From Pseudomonas asuensis (lineage in GTDB: Bacteria > Pseudomonadota > Gammaproteobacteria > Pseudomonadales > Pseudomonadaceae), in contig NZ_BMNW01000004.1 of assembly GCF_014646755.1 (NCBI RefSeq), forward strand, positions 372,001 to 436,000: 64,000 bases of DNA, in the 5' to 3' direction. Each line of letters opens with the position of its first letter. Positions within the stretch are counted from its first letter, which is position 1. A model generated the notes under the pieces. It did no database searches, was not told the origin of the DNA, and was given only the letters and a program-made list of their open reading frames with translations. This document shows, piece by piece, positions 45,864 to 55,200 of the stretch. The position numbers and the translations under genes were made by a program.

Positions 45864-45890
45864 AAAAGCCCGGACATGCCGGGCTTTTTT
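45864..45890 (-). terminator. Intrinsic terminator after the Tim44-like gene
   Basis: AAAAGCCCGG and CCGGGCTTTT pair around ACATG. T residues flank both sides (T7 on the plus strand, T4 on the minus). The only gene ending into it is the Tim44-like gene on the minus strand. Confidence 0.85.
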
Positions 45891-45904
45891 TAAACGCAGA
45901 ACAA

Positions 45905-46750
45905 TTATGTGTTCTGGCGGATACCTGCGAGCAGCCAAGGCTCGTTATTGCCAGCCAGACGCTCCATACGCCAGCTTTCGCTGAAATTCTGACCCTGATC
46001 GAAACGAGACTCTTTCGATAGACCAGAGAACGTAATGGTAGCGATGGTCTTGCCTTCCAGTTCTTCCACACCATCCAGCTCGGCATGAAGATTTTCGATG
46101 TAGGTGGACTGGAAACCCTCACCCAGGCTAGCACGTTCGTCTTTCAGCCACTGGAGCATCTGAGGCGTCACGAACTCGGCAATCTTGTCCATCTCGTTAG
46201 CATCCCAATGCTGCTGCAGAGACATGAAGTGCTCACGGCCCGCGGCGACGAAGCGGTCAGCTTCGAACCAGGAAGGCGTATTCATGACCGGAGCAGCACC
46301 GCTGCCCTGATTAAAGCCAGTAGGCTGCTGGTTAGGCGTCTCGCGGTACATCGGAGCATTACCTGCTACTGCAGGCTGATGCTGTTGATGTTGCTGCTGA
46401 CGACGGCGCGTAAACAGCTTGAACAGGACGAATGCTATCAAGGCCATGATCAGGAAGTCGAAGATCTGGAAGCCTTCGAAACCGTCACCCATGAACATTG
46501 AAGCCAGCAAACCGCCGGCGGCCAGACCGGCCAATGGACCTAACCAGCGTGAGGCGCCGCTAGCAGCTGGTGCCGCACGACCCGGTGCTGCTGCCGCTGC
46601 ACCTGGCTGTTGAGGTGGAGCTGCTTGACGTGTTTGGTGAATAGGAGCTGCGCCAGCTGACTTGCCTCCACCCATGCGCTTGGCATTGGCATCAAGGCTC
46701 AGGGTCAGACCCAGGCAGATGATCATGAAAAAACTCATTATGCGTTGCAT
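45905..46750 (-). CDS. Tim44-like domain membrane protein
   Basis: 281 residues. A signal or first TM segment (FFMIICLGLTLSLDANA) precedes an Ala/Pro/Gln-rich linker. One or two hydrophobic segments (LGPLAGLAAGGLLASMFMG and FDFLIMALIAFVLFKLF, about 70-110) and a His/Gln-rich stretch follow. The C-terminal Tim44-like domain (about 160-281) contains FVAAGREHFMSLQQHWDANEMDKIAEFVTP and ends WLLAGIRQNT. The bacterial role of this domain is not well established. The protein is probably anchored in the inner membrane. Confidence 0.87.
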   Translation of the reverse strand: MQRIMSFFMIICLGLTLSLDANAKRMGGGKSAGAAPIHQTRQAAPPQQPGAAAAAPGRAAPAASGASRWLGPLAGLAAGGLLASMFMGDGFEGFQIFDFLIMALIAFVLFKLFTRRRQQQHQQHQPAVAGNAPMYRETPNQQPTGFNQGSGAAPVMNTPSWFEADRFVAAGREHFMSLQQHWDANEMDKIAEFVTPQMLQWLKDERASLGEGFQSTYIENLHAELDGVEELEGKTIATITFSGLSKESRFDQGQNFSESWRMERLAGNNEPWLLAGIRQNT

Positions 46751-47256
46751 CGTAAGATCTCTTATCGTGAACTACGTTGGTGCCCATCTTGCGCCGGACA
46801 TTGCGTAAGGGCTAGCGCTAATTGTTTCGGCTTTTTGCATGTTTTCCCTAAGCCCCCTCATTTGCTCTTGGACTGTTGCCTTATGCGCAATATTTCATGC
46901 CATTGGTCAGCTCCAAAAAAGCGTTAGCGCGTCCTCAATTAGAGGTTTTTCTCAAGACTGGCTGTGGTTGAAAGCACAGATCTGGAAGTGATAGCCGAGC
47001 GCCATCATTTCATTGCTACTTTGAGCCGGTATGCTGTCCGGACCATTTGCATCTTTGGCTACTAGAGAGAAGTGCTGTGATGCAGGGGATGGTGGCTATC
47101 GCTTTACAAGGATACTGGCTTAACCAATGCCTAAAAAAGCAGTGAAGGCAGGGCGGCTGGTAGGGTAGGGCAACTGCATACCTTTATGCAGGGAACAGGC
47201 TTGTCTTGCATGCTTCGGCAATCTCCCACCGTTCGACAAGCCTTTTCCTTGCGCCT
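46751..47256. other. 506-base region without a convincing gene
   Basis: It lies upstream of the Tim44-like gene, so that promoter is expected near 46751-46850. The only open frames are short shadows. No tRNA, terminator or repeat was recognised. Confidence 0.6.
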
Positions 47257-47685
47257 TTAAGGCTTCAGCGCCAGTAGAACTACACCAAAACCGATTGCGC
47301 CAATGCCGCACCATTGCCGCAGCGTCAGTTTCTCGCCCAATAGCAGTACACCGAAAATAGCTACAAGGACTACGCTTAGCTTGTCTACCGGCGCTACCAG
47401 CGAGGCATTTCCCATCTTCAATGCTCGAAAGTAGCAGATCCAGGAGGCTCCGGTAGCCAGTCCAGATAACACCAGAAAGAGATAGCTTTTTGGCGAGATC
47501 GAGCTTAATGGCTGATACTGACGAGTAGCATAGACGATCAGTGCAAGCGACAGCAGTACTACCCCTGTTCGCAACAAAGTGGCAAAGTCTGAGTTGACTT
47601 GAGCAACACCAATCTTGCCGAAAATGGCCGTCAATGCAGCAAAAACCGCTGACATCAATGCCCAGAATACCCAGGAAGAAGCCAC
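47257..47685 (-). CDS. Single-domain EamA-family membrane protein
   Basis: 142 residues, about five TM helices: one EamA (DMT superfamily) unit instead of the usual two, so it probably works as a dimer. Features are FWALMSAVFAALTAIFGKIGV at the N-terminus and GEKLTLRQWCGIGAIGFGVVLLAL at the end. It starts with GTG at 47685, with AAGAAGGA upstream. The substrate is unknown. It lies downstream of uvrD on the same strand, with a hairpin (47711-47728) in between. Confidence 0.85.
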   Translation of the reverse strand: MASSWVFWALMSAVFAALTAIFGKIGVAQVNSDFATLLRTGVVLLSLALIVYATRQYQPLSSISPKSYLFLVLSGLATGASWICYFRALKMGNASLVAPVDKLSVVLVAIFGVLLLGEKLTLRQWCGIGAIGFGVVLLALKP

Positions 47686-47738
47686 GCAATGTCCTTCTTT
47701 AAGTCAGACCAGGCGGCCTTGGCCGCCTAAAGTGCACG

Positions 47739-49907
47739 TTAAACCGGCTCCAACTTGGCGTAACTCACCATCAACCACTTGCTGCCTTCGGCAGTGAAGT
47801 TGACTTGAACTCGCGCATGGGGGCCTGAGCCCTCATAGTTCAGAATAACGCCTTCGCCAAACAAGGCGTGTTTGACCCGCTGACCCAAGGCAAACCCAGT
47901 ATCTGGAACGGCGGCACCCGCGAAAGGATTGGGTCGACCTACGCCAAACGGCTGCTTGACCGAATTGGACAGGCGAACCTCCTGAATCAGGTTTGGCGGA
48001 ACCTCACGGATAAAGCGCGAGAGCTTGTTATAGGTCTCGGTCCCATGAAGACGACGCGTTTCTGCATAGGTCATCACCAGGCGCTTCATGGCCCGGGTAA
48101 TACCTACATAGGCCAGGCGGCGCTCCTCCTCCAGACGACCGGGCTCTTCCAGGCTCATCTTGTGGGGGAACAGACCTTCTTCCATACCGGCGAGAAAGAC
48201 CAGGGGGAATTCCAGACCCTTGGCGCTGTGCAGCGTCATAAGCTGCACACAGTCCTCGTGGCTATCAGCCTGATTATCCCCAGACTCCAGGGCGGCATGA
48301 TCCAGGAAGTTAGCCAGGGGAGAGCGATCATCGTCACCACTGAAATCAAAGGACTTCGCGGCGCTGATCAATTCCTCAAGGTTTTCAACCCGTGCCTGAC
48401 CTTTCTCGCCTTTTTCAGCCTTGTGATAGGCCACAAGCCCCGTCTGTTCGATCACGATCTGCGTCAGCGTATGCAGCGGGACATCTTCAGACCTGAGCCC
48501 CAGTTCATCGATCAACTCGACAAAGGCATTCAGGCTGGATGCTGCCCGACCGGATACCGACTTGGTGCCGACCGCATCATGCAGCGCCTGCCACATGGAG
48601 TAGCCGTTCGTGCGCGCCGTATTGCGCAGGATCTCGACTGTTTTCTCGCCAATGCCGCGAGGCGGGACGTTGATGACACGTTCCAGCGCCGCATCGTCAT
48701 GGCGATGACAGATCAGGCGCAAATACGCCATCGCATTCTTGATTTCAGCGCGCTCGAAGAAGCGTTGGCCGCCATAGATACGATAGGGAATCTTTTCCCT
48801 TAGCAATGCTTCTTCAAGTACTCGAGATTGAGCGTTGGAACGATAAAGGATCGCCATATCATTGAGGTTGAGCCCTTTTTTGGCCTCAGTCTCGATGGTC
48901 TCGACAATGTACCGTGCTTCATCATGCTCGTTAAAGCCGGCGTACAGGGTAATAGCCTCGCCTTCACCCGTATCTGTCCACAGCTCCTTACCAAGCCGGT
49001 CGCTGTTGTTGGCAATCAGGCCATTGGCAGCTTGCAAGATCGTGCTGGTGGAGCGGTAATTTTGCTCCAGACGAATGATGGCGGCAGAGAAGTCCTGATT
49101 GAACTGCTGGATATTCTCGATACGCGCGCCACGCCAGCCGTAAATCGACTGGTCGTCGTCACCTACTACCATCAGACTTTCGCCGCCTTGGGCGAGCAGC
49201 TTGAGCCATGCATATTGCACGGCGTTGGTATCCTGGAACTCATCTACCAGCACATGGCGGAAACGCCGTTGGTAATGGGCAAGCAAGTCCGGGTTGTCAC
49301 GCCACAGCTCCAAGGTACGAAGCAGCAGCTCAGAGAAATCGATGACACCGGCGCGAGCACACGCTGCTTCATACGCTTCGTAAATGCTGCGCATGGTTGC
49401 CAGGAACAGATCGCCGCTAGCCTGGATATGTTGTGGACGTAGGCCTTCATCTTTCTGGCCATTGATAAACCATTGCGCCTGCCGCGCTGGCCAGCGCTGG
49501 TCGTCCAGCCCCAGCTCACGAATGACTCGTTTGACAAGCCGTTGCTGGTCATCGCTGTCCAGAATCTGAAAGTTCTGGGACAGCTTGGCTTCCTGCCAGT
49601 GAGCCCTAAGCAGCCGATGGGCAAGCCCGTGGAACGTGCCGACCCACATACCCTGTGGGTTCATGTTCAAGAGCTGCTCGATCCGGTGCCGCATCTCGGC
49701 AGCGGCCTTGTTAGTAAAGGTCACTGCCAGGAGCGAGTGGGGAGACGCATGCTCGACCTGGATCAACCAGGCGATACGGTGCACCAGCACCCGGGTTTTG
49801 CCGGAACCGGCACCCGCAAGCACTAACTGTCGGCCAAGGGGCGCCGCCACCGCTTCACGCTGGGCGGCATTCAGGGAATTCAGAAGGAGAGAGAGGTCAT
49901 CATGCAT
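47739..49907 (-). CDS. uvrD: DNA helicase II
   Basis: 722 residues, close to other pseudomonad UvrD proteins. A superfamily 1 3'-5' helicase for nucleotide-excision and mismatch repair. The Q motif LNAAQREAV, Walker A AGAGSGKTRVLVHR, VDEFQDTNAVQY (motif II), GDDDQSIYGWRGA (III), LEQNYRS (IV), LMTLHSAKGLEFPLVFLAGMEEG (V) and YVGITRAMKRL (VI) are all in order. The C-terminal region contains the GQRVKHALFGEGVI module. Confidence 0.97.
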   Translation of the reverse strand: MHDDLSLLLNSLNAAQREAVAAPLGRQLVLAGAGSGKTRVLVHRIAWLIQVEHASPHSLLAVTFTNKAAAEMRHRIEQLLNMNPQGMWVGTFHGLAHRLLRAHWQEAKLSQNFQILDSDDQQRLVKRVIRELGLDDQRWPARQAQWFINGQKDEGLRPQHIQASGDLFLATMRSIYEAYEAACARAGVIDFSELLLRTLELWRDNPDLLAHYQRRFRHVLVDEFQDTNAVQYAWLKLLAQGGESLMVVGDDDQSIYGWRGARIENIQQFNQDFSAAIIRLEQNYRSTSTILQAANGLIANNSDRLGKELWTDTGEGEAITLYAGFNEHDEARYIVETIETEAKKGLNLNDMAILYRSNAQSRVLEEALLREKIPYRIYGGQRFFERAEIKNAMAYLRLICHRHDDAALERVINVPPRGIGEKTVEILRNTARTNGYSMWQALHDAVGTKSVSGRAASSLNAFVELIDELGLRSEDVPLHTLTQIVIEQTGLVAYHKAEKGEKGQARVENLEELISAAKSFDFSGDDDRSPLANFLDHAALESGDNQADSHEDCVQLMTLHSAKGLEFPLVFLAGMEEGLFPHKMSLEEPGRLEEERRLAYVGITRAMKRLVMTYAETRRLHGTETYNKLSRFIREVPPNLIQEVRLSNSVKQPFGVGRPNPFAGAAVPDTGFALGQRVKHALFGEGVILNYEGSGPHARVQVNFTAEGSKWLMVSYAKLEPV

Positions 49908-49981
49908 GAACGCATTGTAACGACTCGCGCGCCGGACTGCATGGGCGGCTGGTCAGCTTCATGCGCGAACCGGCCGCTTTT

Positions 49982-51365
49982 TTAACGAAATTGCGGGTTT
50001 CGCGTGGTCGTACCCGCTTCCAAGTTGCGCATCAACAATCCATATCGGAGATCAATACCTTCCGGAACTGCTAGGTAGACGGTATGGCCACTGCCCGGCG
50101 CGGTTTCCAGGCGGATGCCGCGCGCGTTTTCCATCGCTTCGACTGACAGGCTCAGATTGCCGTTAGGCGTCATGACCTCGATAGAGTCGCCCAAGTCGAA
50201 GCGATTCTTTACGATCACTTCAGCCAGTCCGTTGCGACGTTCACCGGTCAATTCACCTACGAACTGCTGGCGCTCGGATACTGAATAGCCCTGGTTATAG
50301 TTCTGATACTCGTCGTGGACATGGCGGCGCAGAAAACCCTCGGTGTAACCGCGGTGAGCCAATGACTCCAGGGTATCCATCAAGGATTTATCGAAAGGGC
50401 GGCCCGCCGCTGCGTCGTCGATAGCCTTGCGATAGACCTGCGCCGTACGTGCCACGTAGTAATGAGACTTGGTCCGGCCTTCGATCTTGAGTGAATGCAC
50501 TCCCATCTTCGCTAACCGCTCAACATGGTGCACGGCTCGCAAATCCTTGGAGTTCATGATGTAAGTACCGTGATCATCTTCATAGGCCTCCATCAACTCA
50601 CCCGGTCGGCCTGCTGCTTCCAGCAGGAAAACCTCACCTGTAGGCGTACCGGAGCCTAACGTTGGTTCCGACAAATTGGCTGCGATGGGGTCATGATGCT
50701 GCACGATAGCGCCTAATGCATCCTCTTTCCCTGGATGAGCCTTGTACTCCCAGCGACAGGCGTTGGTGCAGGTGCCCTGATTAGGGTCGCGCCGGTTGAT
50801 ATAGCCGGACAGCAGGCAGCGTCCGGAATAAGCCATGCACAGCGCACCGTGAACGAACACTTCCAGCTCCACTCCCGGTACGTGTTGGCGGATCTCTTCA
50901 ATCTCATCCAGCGACAGTTCTCGGGACAGAATCACGCGTGACAGACCTTGGCTCTCCCAAAACTTCACGCTCGCCCAGTTCACCGCATTGGCTTGTACTG
51001 ACAGATGAATCGGCATCTGAGGGAATGCCTGACGCACCAGCATGATCAAGCCAGGATCTGACATGATCAACGCATCCGGGCCCGCCCATGGCAATAACGG
51101 GCTCGATATCCTTGAGAAACGTCTTCAGCTTGGCGTTGTGTGGCGCGATGTTGACCACCACATAAAATCGTTTGCCTTGCGCATGTGCCTCATTAATGCC
51201 CAGCGCGAGGTGCTCATGGTCGAATTCATTATTTCTGACCCGAAGGCTATACCGCGGCTGCCCCGCGTAGACGGCACCCGCTCCATAAGCGAAGGCGTAA
51301 CGCATGGATTTGAGCGTACCGGCAGGGGAGAGGAGTTCGGGCTTGAAGAAATGCGTGATGCCCAT
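49982..51365 (-). pseudogene. trhP: U32-family tRNA hydroxylation protein (TrhP/YegQ-like), frameshifted
   Basis: The N-terminal part (from ATG 51363-51365: FKPELLSPAGTLKSMRYAFAYG … KTFLKDIEPVIAMG) and the C-terminal part (GPDALIMSDPGLIMLVRQ … TTTRNPQFR) are in different minus-strand frames. Homologues read straight through AMGPDALIMSDPG. At 51080-51087 the plus strand reads GCCCGCCC, a tandem doubling of GCCC; removing one copy restores the frame exactly. The rest is intact, including SVQANAVNWASVKFW, VHGALCMAYSGRCLLSGYINRRDPNQGTCTNACRW (Fe–S-type cysteines) and KMGVHSLKIEGR. The family hydroxylates U34 of tRNAs via a prephenate-dependent route. It is either a recent loss, a slippage switch or a sequencing error. 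Confidence 0.88.
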
Positions 51366-51496
51366 GGAGTAGCGACTTCAAAACCATGAGCTTATGAGAG
51401 CAGACTGTGGACGGTATTGATCCAGGTCTATAAACCTAGGGATGCTGTTCGTAGCAAGGATTCGCTAACGCTTGGCGAACCCTTACTTGAATGCGA

Positions 51497-51820
51497 TTAA
51501 GCGACTAGATTGCCCAGCAGCATTACAAATCCGAGTACTCCCAACGGGAATGCCCAATACTGCATCGGAATCCAGAACAAGGTGTGGCGCTTACGCAGCT
51601 CAACGGTTTGCCGGGTTTCTGGACCAATCAGGATCTTTCCCGGACGGCTATTAAGTTGCTTACCGAAATAAAAAACGGCCATAGCAGATGCAAGTAGCGT
51701 TAGCGGAAAAACGATGAGATTACTCGCGCCTAAAAAGCCACCTAGTAAGGAGCCAATCAAGGCCACAAAAAGGGGAATGATGACGACTAAAAAACCAAAA
51801 CCTTGCCATATTAAGAGCAT
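51497..51820 (-). CDS. Small membrane protein at the end of the Rhs cassette, unknown function
   Basis: 107 residues, not recognised. Three hydrophobic segments (about 3-25, 30-52 and 87-106) are separated by a cytoplasmic or periplasmic loop with LNSRPGKILIGPETRQTVELRKRHTLF-type basic sequence and a FWIPMQYW motif before the last helix. AAGGAAG lies upstream of the ATG. It starts 34 bases after the probable immunity gene on the same strand, so it may be co-transcribed with the T6SS cassette. It could be an accessory or second immunity protein, or unrelated. Confidence 0.75.
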   Translation of the reverse strand: MLLIWQGFGFLVVIIPLFVALIGSLLGGFLGASNLIVFPLTLLASAMAVFYFGKQLNSRPGKILIGPETRQTVELRKRHTLFWIPMQYWAFPLGVLGFVMLLGNLVA

Positions 51821-51854
51821 CTTTATCTTCCTTGATCGGGTTGTGAAACATTAA

Positions 51855-52271
51855 CTACCATGTGGAGCGATCTTCAGACTCTGCCTTTATAAGATCTTCC
51901 TTCCACACTATTTTAGCAATTTCATAAATCTTTGAGAAAAAGCCTCTCGGATCAACGATTTCATCTGCATACCAGGCAAGTGATCTGTATTCTTCTTCTA
52001 GGTACTCAAAATAAGAACTAAAGTTGTGGCTTTCAATAGACAATAGTTCTCCTAGCTTTTCTAAAAGAACAAGTTTATGTCTATAAGACAGGTATTTTAA
52101 GCTGGTAAGAATATATTTTTTTATTATTTCTTCTCTATCAGAGTCTTTATTTGGATCATATTTCCATAACTCCTCCCCTAACGTCTCTTCTCTATCGTAT
52201 ATTTCAATGCCTCCTAAAAAAGAATTAATATTAGCGACATAAGGCTTTTCTAAAAAAGGATGTTTAAGCAT
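51855..52271 (-). CDS. Probable immunity protein for the Rhs toxin
   Basis: 138 residues, not recognised as a family. It is acidic and mostly helical, rich in Glu, Lys, Leu and Tyr (SYRHKLVLLEKLGELLSI). No signal peptide or TM, so cytoplasmic, as expected for neutralising a nuclease. It starts two bases after the rhs stop. The DNA is visibly much richer in A and T than the Rhs core, as is the toxin-coding end of rhs, which is typical of exchanged toxin–immunity modules. The role is inferred from position and composition. Confidence 0.75.
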   Translation of the reverse strand: MLKHPFLEKPYVANINSFLGGIEIYDREETLGEELWKYDPNKDSDREEIIKKYILTSLKYLSYRHKLVLLEKLGELLSIESHNFSSYFEYLEEEYRSLAWYADEIVDPRGFFSKIYEIAKIVWKEDLIKAESEDRSTW

Positions 52272-52273
52272 AA

Positions 52274-55200
52274 TTAATTTATAGGATAAGCGGTAAAAGG
52301 TCTGTCATGATCTTCTTTATCAAATTTTATCTCTGCACCATCCATGTTTTTAATCTCGTGTGGGTTATTAGAATCCTTTTTATTTGGTTTATAGCCATGT
52401 CCTGAGCTAGCTTGTTCAATCCTTACTATAGGATTTTCATTCATATCTTGACCAGTGAATTTTGAAAGCCCTCTTGCTTCACGTGTTAAGGCTTCATTAA
52501 TAGCATGTAGCTGTAACTTCCAATTTTTAAACTGAGAGCTTGGGTTGCCCTTCGCTTTTTTTGGAGCTTTTCCGGTTATAGGATCAGACCCGTCAATAGC
52601 TCTTTGTTTGAGCTTATCTCTAGGAACTTCAGGACCATGCTTACCTATAGTATGCATGTCATATTTTTTTTCATACTCTTCGACACGACGTTTAGCATTA
52701 GCCTCAGATAATCTTTCTATCTTTGATTGGCGTTCTTCTTGTGTGTGCTCAGGGCTGGGGGCGTTAGGCTCTCCTGAATTTACTTTAGCAGTGGGAATTT
52801 CTGCTGTGCCGGTGGAGCAACTTGCTATACCAGGACAATTATTCAACCCCAACGGATCCACCCACCCCGTCGGGTTGGACACATACTGATAGTTATTCAA
52901 CCCACCCGCTAATTTAATCGGATCGGGTGTCAGAAAGCGGCCCGTATTGGGATTGTAGTAGCGGTGCCGGTTATAGTGCAGGCCGGTTTCTTGGTCAAAA
53001 TACTGCCCCTGGAAACGCAAAGGGTTTTCCAGTTCGGCGGCTTCCAGTTTGGCCACGTTACCGTAGGCGCGGTACTTGGCAGACCAGACGATAGAACCCG
53101 CTGTGCTGGTCAGCTCCTGTGGCGTGCCGAGGTGGTCGAGCTGGTAGTAGTAAGGTTCGGCTGCTTTCCCTTCACCGTGCAGCATCGCCAAGGGGCGGAA
53201 CGTGCCGGGCTCGTAGATATAGCTACGGTAATGGTCTTGTCCGCTTTCGGCGATGAGCCGTTCGCCTTGCCAGAGAAACTCGGTAGTTTGGCCATCAACA
53301 GTTTTGGCGATGCGTCGACCAAAGGCGTCGTAACGGTACTCGGCAATTCGCCCGTCAGGGAGTGTCGCGGCAATCAGGCGGTGCTGGTTGTCATAGCGGT
53401 ATTCAGTGACCAGTCGCTGACCTGCGCCGCGTCGTTCACGAGTCAGATTGCCATAGGCGTCGTAATCGTAGTGGCTATCGCCTTGCATCAACAGACGGTT
53501 GCCTTTGACATTGGCGAGGCGTGCGCCTTCCTGTCCCGTCTGGCTAAGCAGGTTACCAGCGGGATCGTGGGCAAAGCTCTCGGGCAAATCGCCCCGAACC
53601 GCTATCAGTCGATCCAGCGGGTCATAATGGAAGTGCTTGTTGCCTTTGCAGGAGTCTTCGATCGCAGCGAGATTGCCGTTGGCATCGTAGGCATAGCGAC
53701 GTTGATAAACGCTGCGTTCCTGTTGGCTGATGCGGTGGGCTTGGAGGCGGCCTTGCTCGTCATAGTGGTAATGACTGAGCAGTGCACCTTGCTGGCGGTA
53801 TTGTTCACGTCCGCCCGGTAGGTATTGGTGGGCCGTTAGTGGCTGACCATTCAGGTCAATAGCGCTTAGCAGGCCGCCATTACGATAGCGGTAATCAAGC
53901 AGGCTGCCATCGGGTAAGCGGCAATGGCTGAGCTGCCCAAGGGCATCATATTGATAACGGAACGTTGCCCAACCTTGATGCTCGGTAATAAGGCGATCCT
54001 GAAGATCGTACTCATAAGCGAGCGGCCATTGGCCGTCATCTACACTGACCAGCCGGCCAAAGGCATCGTAGGCGTAATGGATTTTCTGGTCGTCAGGAAG
54101 TGTTTTAACGAGCAGCCGCCCAGCTGCGTCACGCTGGTAGCAGGTAACCAGCTGGCTATTATCTTCGCCGAATTCCGTTTTTTCTGTCAGATGGCCGTTA
54201 AGGTCATAGGCATAGGCTGTTGTACGGCCATCAAAGCCTGTTTCTTCTCGAATTAGGCCGTTGGGGTAGTAATCGAGTTGGTAGTGCTCACCGCGCTCGT
54301 TTTCGATCTCTGTCAATAACAGGCGAGCATTGTCGTAGCGATAGCGCAGCTGGCTGCCATCAGGGTTGATTCGGCAGCTGACGAGGTGCAGGTTGTCCGC
54401 GTATTCGTAGCGGGTAACGCGTCCTAACTCATCCCGCTCGGCTGTTATTTTGCCGTACGCATTGTAGGTAAACGCGCGCGTTCCACAGCCTGGCAGCGTA
54501 ACCTGACTGAGTCGGCCAACGGCGTCCCATTGATACTGGGTAACAGCGCCTGATTCGTCCTGTCGAGTGATTTGGCGGCCAAGCGCATCGTACCGATAGC
54601 GGCGCTTGCCACCGTCGGGTAGCAACTCTTCTATCAGCTGGCCTTGGGGATTCCAGGTGAGTTCATGACGGCTACCATCAGGATGTTGAATACTGAGCAG
54701 GTTGCCCTGGCTGTCATAGTGGTAGTGAGTGGTGTTGCCGTCTGGATCCGTCTGAGCGGTAATGTCACCTTGGGCATTACGCCGATATTTCCAGACAGCC
54801 TTGCCTCGGCTAACCGTGCGTACGAAGCCTTTATGGTATTCGTAATAGGTAGGCTCATCTTCAGGCGGGATGACAGCAATGAGATGACCCGCCTCGTCAT
54901 GCTGGTATTCAGTGATAGCGCCTAGCGGATCCTTTTCGGCGATCAGCTGGCCTTTTTCATCGTATACCTTGTGATGCTTGGCACCGTCCGGATCGATCTG
55001 TTGGACAAGGCGAGCGTTTTCATCATGTTGGTAGACCTGTTGGCTGCCGTCTGAGTTATGAACGGTAACGGTACCGTTGTCTTCCCAGACGTAACGTGTA
55101 TCCATCTGAGCAAAATTGGCCCAGTGATGGACGCAACGGGACTGTTTTCCTTCGCCTTCCCATTCCCAGAAGAACGCCGCTCCGCCCGCCAGTTGACGCT

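Noticed and set aside
47120-47689. 189-codon minus-strand open frame
   Set aside because: It overlaps the EamA gene in another frame; the EamA frame has clear membrane helices and family motifs.
47711-47728. AGGCGGCC-TT-GGCCGCCT hairpin after uvrD
   Set aside because: A perfect stem, but with a 2-base loop and no T run on either strand; not called as a terminator.
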